NCBI GenBank assembly: GCA_015680685.1
Contig: MNCI01000627.1
Coordinates: 576,033 to 640,032, forward strand
Length of the DNA stretch: 64,000 nucleotides
Reading direction: 5' to 3'
Source: Gnetum montanum
Lineage: Eukaryota; Streptophyta; Gnetopsida; Gnetales; Gnetaceae
The stretch's first letter is position 1; each line of letters starts with the position of its first letter. Positions 44,391 through 55,505 of this stretch are shown here, piece after piece. The position numbers and the translations under genes are program-made. Below the pieces are notes generated by a model. The model was given only the letters and a program-made list of their open reading frames with translations. It did not search any database and was not told the DNA's origin.

Positions 44391-46790
44391 TTGGAGAGCA
44401 TAACAACCCCCCTAGCTGACTTTGCTCCTTGTTTATTGGCAGGAGCAAGTGCGATGGATTGCAAGCATCTATTCACACCATTGACCACCGATGGGGCATA
44501 CGGAAAGATCACGAGAGAAATCAACATAAATTCTATCAACTTAGGTCCATCAATAGACGACACGTTTGTAGCCTCAATGCAACAAACATTAGATAGCTAT
44601 GAAGGTATGACAAAATCTCTAGACATAGAAGCTAATAGCATCACTGAAGACCCTTTAACTGAAACCCCCATAACTATGCCTAACGGTGAAGTTAAGGTAT
44701 TAAAATTGAGCTCACTATTACAACCTCAACTTGCCAAGGACATGGAACACGTGCTTCAAGAAAACATGAAAGCATTTGCTTGGTCTTACAATGACATGCC
44801 TAGACTAGATCCTCACATTGTCCAACACAACATTATACTCGATCCCAAGTTAAGACCAGTGAAGCAGAAAGCACGCAAGGTCAAACCTGAGGTAGCACTA
44901 GTAGTTCACAATGAGATTACTAAGCTTTATCAAGTTGGTTTCATTCGGGCTATTGACTAAACTGACTGGATATCCAACATGGTTATAGTCCCAAAGAAGA
45001 ACGGAAGCATTCACCTATGCATAGACTTTAGGAACCTCAACATCGCAACCATAAAGGATGACTTCCCGCTACCTAGCATTGATCAACTTGTTGACTCAAC
45101 TACGGGGCACGCTCTGTTGTCTTTTATGGATGGATTTTCAGGATATAACCAGATACGAATTAACCCAGAACATCAGCTCAGGACGACCTTCATGACACCA
45201 TGGGGTACCTTTTGTTATACAATGATGCCATTCGACTTGAAGAACACCGGTGCCACATATCAAAGAGCAATGACATTCATTTTTAGTGATTACATACTTC
45301 ATTCACTCAATGATTATGTGGATGACATCACAGTTAAATCAAAAACACTAGAGCAACACATAAGAGACTTAGATTTGGTTTTGAGACGTTGTCTAAAATA
45401 TGAACTTAGGCTCAATCCAAAGAAATGTGTCTTTGGGGTAAAAATAGGCAAAATGCTAGGCTTCGTAGTATCAGAAACAGGAATACAAGTAGATCTGGAC
45501 AAGGTTAAGGCTATCAGCAATTTGAAACCACCAAGCAACCTTATCAAACTCCGAGGTCTACAAGGTAGGCTATAGTTCATCAGGCATTTCATAGAAAAAT
45601 TGACAGACAAGTTGAAACCTATGAACCACTTACTACGTAAGAACGTCCATTTTGAATGGACTTCACAATGCCAAGAAGAATTTGACAACATTAAAACGAC
45701 ACTGACTCAATTACCGACAATCTATCCACCTCAAAATGATAAACCTTTCTACATTAATCTTGCCACATCCGACTCATCAATCGTGTCCATGCTTTACCAG
45801 AAACGAGATGATGGAACTGAAGTCCCTGTTTATTATTTAATTCATGCATTAGTAGCCCATGACAAGAAGTACAACGAGGTGGAGAGGTCGTGTTTAGCCC
45901 TTACCTTTTCCTTGAAGAAATGGTGACATTATCTCTTCCGCAACCAAGTCAATATAATCTGCAAGGATAATGTGCTCAGAGCTGTCATAGGCAACCTCTA
46001 CGAATCAAGTAAGATAGCTCACTGGAAAGCCATGATAGTTGAGTTTGACCTACACTACATAGCGTATTCATCAGTTAAGGTTCAATCTATAGCAACTCAA
46101 ATGACTACATCACCAATGCATGATCAAGCGACAATAGAGCTAGAGTTCCCGAACAAAAATGTAAGTGCAATAGACATAGTGCCTGATAACTACGATGCCA
46201 TTTTGAATTTTGATGGAGCATCCACCTCTTGAGGGGGAAGTGCCATTGCCGTCATCACCTATCCCTCCGAGGAGATCCGACCCTTTGCTTATCATTTCAA
46301 TTTTCACTGTACCAACAATGTAGCAGAGTACGAAGGCCTCCTTAAAGGTCTCATAGCAACACTAGCTTCTGACATCACATGACTAGTAGTCAGAGGTGAC
46401 TCACAGTTAGTTCTAAATCAAGTCATGGACATTTATGCATGCAAAGCACAGCACTTACAACCATATTGTGATTTGACTAAGCATTTGCTAAAGTGATTCA
46501 AAAACATAGATGTACAACATGTTTCCAAAAATGATAACACCATTGCAAATGCACTAGCTACATTAGCCCTAAACTTAGCGCCAAACATGTTCCACACGTT
46601 ACCTAGCTCTATAATCAGTTGTACTAAACCCATAACTGATACTCCCGATGAATTACCGATTACATCAGTTAGTACAACACACACAGTAGAATGGTATGAT
46701 GACATAAAAGAGTATCTTCTACATGATGAAACACCGCGACATCTAACAAATATGCAAAAGGACACAGTACGAAAACGTTATCGATAGTAT
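44391..46790 (+). pseudogene. Reverse transcriptase, RNase H and archaeal-type RNase H of element B
   Basis: Copies element RNA to cDNA. A pre-RT segment (44391-44960) includes MKAFAWSYNDMPRLDPHIVQ. The RT palm has VIVPKKNGSIHLCIDFRNLN, motif A SFMDGFSGYNQI (about 45118) and motif C DYVDDI (about 45308), all catalytic Asp kept. Then connection and a first RNase H domain (FYINLATSDSSIVSMLYQK, about 45750; ERSCLALTFSLKKW). A second RNase H of the archaeal type (about 46200-46600) shows LNFDGAS, NNVAEYEGLLKGLIATLA, VVRGDSQLVLNQV and NDNTIANALATLAL. The double RNase H is the hallmark of the Tat lineage. In-frame stops: TAA near 44958, TAG near 45573, TGA near 45924, 46230, 46380 and 46494, TAG near 46785; no frameshift seen. 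Confidence 0.92.
44420..44442 (+). promoter_or_regulatory. Candidate sense-strand 3' splice site upstream of RT
   Basis: TTTGCTCCTTGTTTATTGGCAG then GAGC: a strong pyrimidine tract and acceptor just ahead of the pol reading frame. Ogre-type elements are known to splice out an intron between protease and RT. I found no unique donor near 38700, so intron length is unknown. If the donor is at the protease end, the intron would be about 5.7 kb and contain the antisense gene. Confidence 0.45.
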
Positions 46791-47930
46791 GCATTAGTAG
46801 GTGACACGTTGTGTCGTAGATCCTACGAAGGTATCTTGTTAATGTGCATTAGTAGCACTGATGACCAGACCATCGTGGAGCAAGTACATGAAGGACTCTA
46901 CAGAGGCCACATAGCACCCAGAGCAATGGCAACCAAAATAAGGCGTTTAGGGTACTATTGGACACACATGGAGTATGACTGTGTCTCCAAGGTCAAAATG
47001 TGTGATACATGTCAAAAGCATGGTAATCTCATACATGTCCCACCCAATGAATTGCATACAGCTCAAATTACATGGCCTTTCTGGAAATGGGGGTTGGACA
47101 TCATCGGACCAATAACTCCCCCGTCTTCAATGGGAAATAGCTTCATCATAACCGCAACTGAATATTTCATGAAATGGGTGGAAGCTATCCCCCTCAGAAA
47201 AACTGCATCAAAACAAGTATGCAGCTTTATCCTGGAAAACATCGTGACCTGCTTTGGCATCCTGATGACCATCATTACTGATAACGGACCACAATTTAGC
47301 AGTGTTGAAACAAAAACCTTCTGCGATAGCTTAGGCATTAAACATTCGTTCTCATCCCCATATTACCCTCAGAGCAACGAACAAGCAGAAGCCACGAACA
47401 ATATTATCATCTCAGTGCTGAAGAAGATGCTTACCCAAAGCAAGAAAAGATGGCATGAACAGTTAGTATACGCATTATGGGCTTATCGCACTACACATCC
47501 GACGTCCACAGGTAAAACTCCATATAGCCTTGTTTATGGTTTCGAAGCTATTTTACCTTTGGAGTTGCAGGTACCATCTTTAAGGATCACATTCTCTGGA
47601 CTCCTCAATGAAAGTCAAAGCAATGATTTACGCATCATTGACTTGGACTCGGTGGAGGAGAAATGCACACATGTGCTCGATCAGATTGAATGGTACCAGA
47701 AACAACAACGATGCCGTCATCAACACAACATTCACAAGCGCTCGATCAAAGAAGGCGACCTCATACTTAAGGTAGTCTATGAACATGTGGACAAGTTCGT
47801 AGCAAACTGGGAAGGGCCCTATTTGGTCACCAAAGCATACAACAACGGAGCATTTAAGCTAGCTGACATAAATGGTAATGAGCTCGCTCATCCAGCGAAC
47901 CACTTGTACCTCAAACCATTTCACATCTAA
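46791..47930 (+). CDS. Integrase of element B, open frame
   Basis: Inserts cDNA into the genome. The 373-codon frame from 46809 is unbroken. N-terminal HHCC zinc domain: VHEGLYRGHIAPRAMATKI, then CDTCQKHG. Core: WGLDIIGPI (Asp, about 47095), TDNGPQFSS (Asp, about 47280) and YYPQSNEQAEATNN (Glu, about 47388), so D,D-E is complete. Then WHEQLVYALWAYRTTHPTST and a C-terminal domain with KEGDLILKV and WEGPYLVTKAYNNGAFKL, ending NHLYLKPFHI. It was part of a pol polyprotein and is separated from RNase H by one TAG at about 46785. It has no start context of its own, so it is unlikely to be translated alone. Confidence 0.9.
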   Translation, partial: ALVGDTLCRRSYEGILLMCISSTDDQTIVEQVHEGLYRGHIAPRAMATKIRRLGYYWTHMEYDCVSKVKMCDTCQKHGNLIHVPPNELHTAQITWPFWKWGLDIIGPITPPSSMGNSFIITATEYFMKWVEAIPLRKTASKQVCSFILENIVTCFGILMTIITDNGPQFSSVETKTFCDSLGIKHSFSSPYYPQSNEQAEATNNIIISVLKKMLTQSKKRWHEQLVYALWAYRTTHPTSTGKTPYSLVYGFEAILPLELQVPSLRITFSGLLNESQSNDLRIIDLDSVEEKCTHVLDQIEWYQKQQRCRHQHNIHKRSIKEGDLILKVVYEHVDKFVANWEGPYLVTKAYNNGAFKLADINGNELAHPANHLYLKPFHI

Positions 47931-48330
47931 ACATCTTAGGTATTCCTTCGTCCTGCAATCATGACGGTAAACTGATACCACAGAATGTCCTAGAATCATG
48001 ATGGTAAACTGATACCACAGATCGTCCTGGAATCATGATGGTAAACTAATACCATAGATCGTCCTAGAATCATAACGGTAAACTGATACCACAGAATGTC
48101 CGCAATGACAATAAACTAGCAACCGTCCGGTATGACATTAAACTGCTATAGTTTTGTTCACCGGAGTCCGCTAAGACTATAAACTAGTTTGTCTCTCCAC
48201 AGTCCGCCAAGACTATAAACTAGCAATGCACCATTCATTATGACACTAAAATAGCAATGTCCAACAAGTTATGACATAAAACTAACCCATGACAGTCCGC
48301 TACGACTATAAAGTAGTAGCTTCATCTCTA
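47931..48330 (+). repeat. Repeat block 2: TAAACTAG-type words after integrase
   Basis: At least eleven copies: four of an approximately 39-bp unit 'catgatggTAAACTGataccacaga', then words such as ccgccaagactaTAAACTAG and cattatgacacTAAAATAG. Mirror image of 53765-54035 in C. Same core as block 1, so the two blocks bracket the region absent from C. Confidence 0.75.
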
Positions 48331-49360
48331 GCCTCCCGATTAGTAACTGCATTCAAACTTCATCAGAGTCGTTGCCTCACTCATCAGCAGTTGATCTTCA
48401 CAACATTGCTGGAATGCATATTTAGTGCCTGAAATCTCATTTAGTTCCTTTGTTTCATCAATTGCTATTCAAATCTATTACTCATTCACTCGTGGTTTTC
48501 TTGTCTTCTTGGAGTTGTGTTTGCAGGATGACACTCAACGGTGTTCATACAAGAATGCACTTCGTCATAGCAGCAAAGCACCATATTGTTCCTAACACAC
48601 GTAACCAGGTTAATCAAGCCATTCACTTGTACATCCCAATTTTTCATTACATTTCCCATCTATTCCTCAACATACCCTACTCAGTTACACCCCTGATACA
48701 CCCAGTACACCCAAAACTTTGAGCACACCACTGCACACTGCAATACTTTTAAGCAGTTGCAACACACAACATGGCACTTGAGCATGAGTACAAGATCAAA
48801 ACAAAGCTATTTCAAAAAAAGAAAAAAAACCTTGGCACTTCCCATACAAGCCCTAAGCGGGAAGGTAGTTGTCTTGAAAGCAAGTACTCATGTCTCAAAC
48901 GCACAAGTAACATCTCATAGCATGGCTTTGGCTCTCTGCCAATAGGTCCTCTTTAACATTAAACAGAGGCCCTGTTCCTCCAAAGAACACAACACATCAT
49001 CACATGGCTTTGGTTGTGGCAACAAGTTTTCTTAAACACTAAACAAGAGTCTTGTTCCACCAAAGGACGTACACCTCATGGTTTGGTTCTAAGTCTGCTA
49101 GACAATGGCTATTGATAAGGATCAACAGGACCTGTAAGCACACCAAAGCATCCCCTTCACTATGCACAATCCCTTAATCAGTTCCCAATCCCCACAATTT
49201 TCATTTCCCTGTCCAGCTACGAACTTCATTTCCCCACTCCTATGTACTACTGAACACAGTGCAATGACATCTGGCTAAGTGCCAAAGGATAATTTTTCTA
49301 CCAAGTTTCTTGTGGTGTTTTGTACTTCTTTGTCGAAGCTTCTCGGGTCGATTCCTCCAA
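48331..49360 (+). other. 3' region of element B with a conserved acceptor-like segment
   Basis: No pol. The part 48450-48640 is conserved in C (53712-53500, minus), including a strong 3' splice-site-like ttcttggagttgtgtttgcag at 48506-48526 followed by GATGACACTC. Short ORFs over it (THSLVVFLSS..CVCRMT) are conserved at the DNA level; there is no reason to call them protein. The rest is non-coding. Confidence 0.5.
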
Positions 49361-49365
49361 GCGTC

Positions 49366-49381
49366 AACAAAGAGGGACCAA
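49366..49381 (+). promoter_or_regulatory. Polypurine tract of element B
   Basis: aacaaagagggaccaa directly before the 3' LTR start TGAAAAAC. The matching site in C is AACAAAGAGGAGCCAA on minus at 52878-52893. Confidence 0.75.
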
Positions 49382-50770
49382 TGAAAAACTACAAAATTCT
49401 AAGCTTAGCACTTCTCCAACAAGGATCGAGTTAAATTCATGATGCTCCCCACCATGACTGAAGCTTGATGGCCTCACAAACAACTTCAAATGGAGTTGAA
49501 CTAAATAAGAAATGGTCCCATGGGACCCACAGAAGACTACGGTGACATCTGGCATCAAACCTGGCAAATCTTGAGCCCAGAAGACTTGGTTTTCACTAAG
49601 TATGCATCATGTACGACCAGCGTGTACGCCCAGCATCTATGCCCAGCGTGTACGCTCAGCGCGTGACTTCAAAGGTGACCCAAAATAGGCACTTCAGAGC
49701 AAGATTTTCACAGGGCATCAACTCTCAGAGACAAGGAAATTGTTAGGCATCATCATGGGCTCAAGAAAATCAATTTTTGACTTTGAAATCATGCATTTTG
49801 AAGCTCACACGCCGAGCAAGTACATCCTGCATGACCAACGTGTACACCCAACGTGTAGCCCAGCGTACACTAGTCGGAGCCTTCCAAAACCACGTCAGAT
49901 CAAGTCCAAATGAGCCCAAATTTGATAGGAAGCATTCTCATGATCCAAGGGCCAAATTCAAGATTTTCTATTATAACAGTATATTCATTTGTAAAGTTCA
50001 ATTCTCTTGCATTGGGCAAGTCTGTATGGTGAGTTCACGCACCCAACATGTACACGCTGGCATGCATCACCCTATACAGTTGTAATTCTCTTGGCACTCG
50101 GACAATGTAGCCACATGTCACCCGACCCGAAATTCTCTCACCCACGGCCACTCATTCCCTTCTAGATCCGAATCTAATGCCCAAAAGCCTCATAAAAATC
50201 CCAATTTTCCATTGGATTGAGGTTAGCAATTTTGGGTAAACAGGAGACAAAAAAAACCTAAGGGCACTTAGCAAATCAAGGAGAAACCCCATACGCTGGA
50301 CTTCTACCGTGTACACTGAGTATACAGCCTTCACGCTGCACCTGCAGTTTAAACCAGCTAACCATCACCCCTCCGCATCAACCGGGGCTCTTCGTCCGCC
50401 TTGTGTCAGATTCACAACTGCGTTCAGACCGGTACATTATAATCTCATTTTGCAATAAACTTGTTTCATTTCTAGTCAATATTTGTTATAGTTTTCATCC
50501 ATTTTTATTTGCCTCAGTATTTTTCTCTCTTTCTTTGCACATTCATGTTCTGGTCAACGTTTATCACACTGTTTACGCATAACCCAGCGTATTGCACATT
50601 GGTATATGTTGGGAAAATCTTTGTCTAATCCACGTGTGGACCACCCAAGGTACTCTACCTTCATCAATTCCGGCTCACCCTCAAGCAAAGGTAGGGTCTT
50701 TTATGCTCGTCTATAAATCACGCAGTGCTCGTCCCATTCTAGCCGTGCATAGATGATTTCAGACAACACA
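49382..50770 (+). repeat. 3' LTR of element B
   Basis: 1389 bp, pairs with 32157-33585. Shorter mainly because it has fewer CAGCGTRTACGCC words near 49610-49660. Many C/T and G/A differences from the 5' LTR, so the insertion is not recent. Ends agacaacaca, followed by the target copy CACAA. Confidence 0.93.
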
Positions 50771-50775
50771 CACAA

Positions 50776-51442
50776 GGCAGTGGTTGTGTTGAGGACATGG
50801 GCTGATAATATTGAGGAGAATGATAATGCGATGAGATAGAGTATCTTGGCCTAGTTGGAGAAATAGGGTATTGGACTAGATAAGCATTTGGATTTGGATA
50901 ATATGATGGGTGTCTCCAGTTTAGGGGTGGCCTCCCCCACAACTGGGATTTTTGCCACTGTGATCAAACATAATATCTCTGTATGAACTCGGGATGTAAC
51001 ATACTTCCCCAATGCTCATATAAATGTAACAAGATCGGGCATTGGCCCTTGCGGTGATCGTACAGGCAAATGTTGCATTCATATGTGTGATTGGCAGTTA
51101 AGCTCTTATTTTCCTTATTACTTCTTTCTGATTGTCTAATAATACTTTATCCTGCTTCTTGGATTGTCAAAACTCTATCTCCAATGATATCGATATATTC
51201 TCCATACTTTTTATGCATCCATTCCAACATCTTATTGATCTTTGCCTTGACTTCCACGAATGATTGTTGTACCAGCAAAGATGGTTCTTTCCCCTTGTGG
51301 TAGGTTGATTTCTCCTTTTTGTGATTATGAACCTTTGTTAAGTTCATATTTTGGTCCCGTTGATGTTTTTCAACACTCTCCCATCTAGCCATTTCTCCTT
51401 CTTCTTTTGCTACCTGCTTAATAAGCTCTTGAAATTGATGGT
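50776..51442 (-). pseudogene. Element D, middle Gag piece
   Basis: Second piece of D Gag between the insertions of B and C. The minus strand encodes HQFQELIKQVAKEEGEMARW (from 51442), a Lys-rich region (VHNHKKEKSTYHKGKEPSLL), a helical part (VEVKAKINKMLEWMHKKYG), and a Pro/Tyr-rich tail (YSISSHYHSPQYYQPM). It joins in frame to 60011-61025 on one side and to 31642-32156 on the other when B and C are removed with one target copy each. Confidence 0.8.
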
Positions 51443-52877
51443 TGTACCATCTGAAATTGTCGATCTTCGGCTGGAAGGAAACAGAGACCGTGGGATCACA
51501 GGACACGCACAGAAGACCCTACCTTCACCTAAGGGCGAGCTAGAATGAACGAAGGTAGAGCACCTTGGGTGGTCCGCACGCGAATCAAACAAGGATTTCC
51601 CCGAATGTACACCGAAGTGCTATACGTCAGGTTATACGTAAACGGCGTAAACAGAGCGTAAACAATGTAACCAATGCAAACAGAGCGTAAATGTAAACAG
51701 GCATAAACAGAATACGTACAACGATTAATGCGAACTGTAAACGATTATGGGAAGAAAATGTAACAATGGCATTACAAAATGAAAGTACAATGCACCGGTC
51801 TAACACAGTTGTGAGTGGAACACAAGGCGGACAAAAGCCCTAGTGGGTGCAGGGATGATTGTGGCTGGTTCACACTGTAAGCACAACGTAGAGGCTGTAT
51901 GCTCAGTGTACAGGGTTGTCCAGTGTAAGAGGTTTTGTGCTCTGGTTCACAACATCTCTACTCTTTGGTGTGTTTTGGGAATTTTGCCAACTGTCCCCCT
52001 TCTGGATTTAGTGAAAAATTGGGGTTTCATACAGGGTTTTGACGGTGGACTCGGGTTGGGAGACACGTGGCACGTTGACCGGGTGCAAGATATGTTACAA
52101 TTGGACAGCGTATAGCACGCCAGTGTACAGGATGCCAGCGTACAGGATGCCAACGTACAGGATGCCAGCATAGAGGATGCCAATGTACAGGATGCTAGCG
52201 TAGAGGATCCCAACGTACAGGATGCCAGCATAGAGGATGCCAACGTACAAGATGCCAGCATAGAGAAAAAATGTACCTAGCGTATAGGCATGAAAATGCT
52301 TTATTTTAAGGTCAAAACTCGATTTTTGGGTGCCTGAGAGCTACTAGGGACCCTGGGGAAGATCCTGGGGGGTCCAAATGCTCAGTTTTGGCATGTTCTA
52401 ATTCATTTCTGGGGCCTGAAAGTCTCTCTACGCTGGCTGCACCCTAGGCGTATACACTGGGCGTAGAGGAATAAAAGATCATCATTTGGAGCCCAAAATT
52501 TGATTTTCAAGTGCCTAAGAGCTGCTGGGGTCCCTCGGGAAGGTCCTGGGGAGTCTAGACGCTTAGTTCTGGCATGTTTTGATGTATTTTTGGGGCCCAA
52601 AAGTTGTTGTACGCTGGGCTATACGCTAGCCAGCGTACACCAATGTGTGCCCAGAGTATACTTGTTCAAAACGAAGTATTTTGAACCCAAAACTTGAAAT
52701 TCTTGATGCCGGATGCTGATGTAGTCACCTGCGGGTCCTAAGGAACTCTCTCTTGTTCAAATATGCTCTGTTTGATGCTATTTTTGAGGTTCAAAAGTTT
52801 CGGTCATGCTAGGAAGTATCATGACTTAGCTTGATTCTTGTCTGAAAGTGCTGGGTCCAAATTTTTGTGTTGTTTCA
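51443..52877 (-). repeat. 3' LTR of element C
   Basis: 1435 bp. Contains a 15-bp tandem array (CAGCGTACAGGATGC type, about ten copies, about 52120-52264) and two 181-bp units (starting about 52321 and 52502). The 5' LTR has about six and four respectively, which accounts for the approximately 300-bp length difference. Confidence 0.92.
52120..52264. repeat. 15-bp tandem array in the 3' LTR of C
   Basis: About ten units alternating ccagcgtacaggatg and ccaacgtagaggatg. Reading it on minus gives the periodic pseudo-peptide LASCT/LASSM. The homologous array at 58950-59035 has about six units. Confidence 0.9.
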
Positions 52878-53764
52878 TTGGCTCCTCTTTGTTAATGCTT
52901 GGAGGAATCAACCCGAGAAGCATCAACAAAGAAGTACAAAACACCACAAGTAACTTGGTAGCATTGTCCTTCAACACTTGGCCAGATGTCATCGCACCGT
53001 GTTTAGTAGTACATGGGATTGGGGAAATGAAGTTTGTAGCTAGATAGGGAAATGAAAATTGTTGGGATTGGGACCTGATCAAGGGATTATGCATGGTAAA
53101 GGGGATGCTCTGGTATGTATACGGGTCATGCTGATCCTTTTCAATAGCCATTGTTTAGNGGGAAGTGCCAAGGGTCTTGTGGTTCATTTTGCTCTTTGTT
53201 CTTTTCTCTTTTCTTTTTCTTTACTTTTTTTATCTCTTTTCTTGGAAAGAGCTTTATTTCAATTTGTCACTCATGCTCATGTGCCATATTGTGTGTTGTA
53301 GTTGCTTGAGAGTGTCACAGCATGTAACAGTGTGCTCAAATTTTAGGGGTGTATTGGGTGTATCTGGGAATTGTAACGAGGTAGAAAAGGGAACAAGAGT
53401 GTTGGGGAAATAGAGAATGTATTGGGAATGGGGAATGTACTTTTGAACAGATTGATTAACCTAGTTACGTATGTCAGAAACAATGTGACACCTTGTCACC
53501 GTGATGAAGTGTATCGATGTACGAGCACCACTGGGTGTCATCCTACAAACACAACTCAAAGAAGACAAGAAAACCACAAGTGAATGAGTTAGCGAACACT
53601 TCAAACATGAGTGTGACTGATGCAAATGAAGACACCATGTGAAACTTAAGGCAAACAGAATGGGTAGCAATAATGTTGTCAAAGCTGGTGTGATGAATGA
53701 TGCAGCAGGCATTGATGAAGAAATGTCATGAATTACAGCAATAGATGAATGTGCCAGAAATGAT
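52878..53764 (-). other. 3' region of element C
   Basis: Minus-strand purine tract AACAAAGAGGAGCCAA at 52878-52893, then non-coding DNA collinear with 48331-49381 of B. The acceptor-like GAGTTGTGTTTGTAG|GATGACACC has its AG at 53544-53543. One N at 53159. No gene. Confidence 0.6.
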
Positions 53765-54240
53765 ATGGCTAGTTTATAGTCTTAGTGGACTATCGTGGGT
53801 TAGTTTTATGTCATAACCCATTGGACGTTGCCAGTTTCTCGTCGTAGCAGATGGTACGATGCTAGTTTATAGTCGTGGCAGACTATGAAGAGGCAAGCTA
53901 GTTTATAGTCTTAGCAGACTCTTGTGAATGAGTGTGACAGTTTAGTGTCATGTCAAACAGAGCTCTGTGATGTCAGTTTACCGTCATGACGCCAGGACAT
54001 TCTATGGTATCAATTTTAAGTCATGATGCCAAGACTGCTCTGTGTGGATGCATGCGTGTGCATTTGTATGATCCTGTAAACAAAAGCTACTAGAGAAAAT
54101 AATATTAACTAGAAACTGCAGAAAACATGAACTGAAATGCACCAATAAATAGAAGATAATGTGAAACGGTGGCAGTTTAAGGCCTTTTCAGGCCATGGTT
54201 TAATTTAGGGCCTTTTCGAGCCATGAGAGAATGCGTAAGC
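53765..54240 (-). repeat. Fused repeat blocks 2 and 1 of element C (deletion scar region)
   Basis: 53765-54035 matches block 2 of B (gctagtttatagtcttagcagac units), and about 54170-54240 matches block 1 (ggcagtttaaggccttttcaggcc). The about 130 bp between them has no counterpart recognised in B. This is where about 9 kb of pol and the antisense gene are missing. Confidence 0.7.
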
Positions 54241-55505
54241 TAATACAATACAAACTAAGGTGACATATGCACAACGAACAAAGGTGAAGAGTGGGCGGGG
54301 ATTAGACGTGTCTTTGGCCACACGGGAGTCTTGATTATGCAGTTGTTTCTTAGTTGGACATGGTCTAAGAGGCATGCTAGTTTGCTCTAGGAGACTTTCA
54401 GTTTTTACCCCTCGTTCAGGTGTTGTAGCTCTAGGTGTTGTCTTTGTTGTTGTGGGTGTTGCTTCAAGAGGCTCCTCTTTCAAGACCTGTGACATGTCTA
54501 TGTTGTGTTCAGCTTGAAAACGAGTGTTGTCGCCATGTATAATGACTTGTCCACCTTCATATGGAAGGCGGATTTCTTAATGTATCGGTGAGGAAACAGC
54601 TCGTTGTTGTGCTAGCCAAGGTCTACCAAGAATCATGTTGAAACTGGGCATCTCTTCTATGACAGTGAATTCCACGCTGGTGGGGAATTGTTCTCCTGCC
54701 ACAAAGGCTAATTTGATTGTGTCCTTAACTGTGACACATGATCCATTGAAAGATTCTAAACACATGGTTTCTGTTGGCATGATCTCATCTTCCATGCCTA
54801 GTTTGTCGATGACAGAGTATAGAACTATGTTTGTTGTTGCACCATCATCAACGTGTACTCTGCGAATGGTACATTGCCCAACACATACACTAATCGATAA
54901 TGGAGCTATTGTTACTTCCCCTCGTTCAGGGTTACGTTTAACTGCATCATCATGAAAGGCTAAGGTGTTTAAACCCAATCCTTGTGGTGTGTGTTGTGAA
55001 ATCGTTGCACGGATGGATTCCAGGTTAGTAGGAATGTCCTCTCTAACAGGAATGGATGCTAACGTTTGCACTAAGGCTTTGCGATGAGCTGATGATGTCA
55101 TGACCAAATCGTACAAGCTCATGGTTGTGTTCTTTTGTTTGAGCGTTTTTTTCACCTGGGCTAGTGTAGCTACAAAGTCTGTGTTATCTACCGTTGTGTT
55201 GGTTGCCTCTGTATCGGTTGAGGGCTTGGGCCTGGTTTGTTTGGGATTAGAGGCAGGGCCTCCAGTGTTCAGTTGTTGTATATTAGGTGTGTCCTTTGTT
55301 TTAGCTGTGGGTATTGTTCGTTGTTCGTTTGTCCTCTTCTGCTTCCATTTGGTAGGCTTATCTGTGTTGTTGGCAAGGTTAACTCTTGAGGGAGGAGAGG
55401 TTGAGACGTTTCCTATGGTTGGGCTCAGGGTAAGTGAGGGGCCATCGCGTGGGGGCACTTTTATGACAAATGGGAGTTTAGGAGGCGTTGTTGTTGTTTG
55501 ACTAG
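54241..55505 (-). pseudogene. Aspartic protease and tail of element C
   Basis: The open frame 55458-54577 holds a basic, Lys/Thr-rich leader, TLASIPVREDIPTNLESI, and the active-site block VHVDDGATTNIVLYSVIDKL (D-D-G-A) at about 54860-54800. It continues with LAFVAGEQFPTSVEFTVIEE and NMILGRPWLAQQRA, ending at a TAA near 54580; a readable acidic tail continues to about 54205. Closely similar to 37752-38702. It has fewer stops than B, so C is younger or less decayed. Confidence 0.85.

Larger units (their letters stand above)
32157..50770 (+). mobile_element. Element B: 18.6-kb Tat/Ogre-lineage LTR retrotransposon, TSD CACAA
   Basis: Complete LTR-to-LTR insertion in Gag of D: CACAA at 32152-32156 and 50771-50775, LTRs 32157-33585 and 49382-50770, both TG..CA. 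Internal order: PBS, leader with a 200-bp tandem array, gag, Pro-rich linker (with assembly gap), protease, TAAACTAG-type repeat block 1, an antisense spliced gene, RT, RNase H, a second archaeal-type RNase H, integrase, repeat block 2, 3' region, purine tract. The dual RNase H places it in the Tat lineage, and its size recalls Ogre. It is dead now: each coding part has several nonsense codons, but domains and integrase catalytic residues are intact. Confidence 0.93.

Noticed and set aside
46433-47338. Minus-strand ORFs of 110 and 91 aa over pol
   Set aside because: Shadows of the plus-strand RNase H and integrase, whose catalytic motifs are clear.
52110-52270. Short regular repeats that look like a CRISPR-style array or a repetitive protein (LASCT)
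   Set aside because: Units are contiguous 15-mers without unique spacers, inside an LTR; the peptide is a by-product of the period being a multiple of three.
53461-53712. Conserved short ORF (SLVVFLSSLSCVCRMT) shared by C and by B at 48450-48722
   Set aside because: Conservation is at the DNA level around an acceptor-like site; frames differ downstream and no start or domain is convincing.
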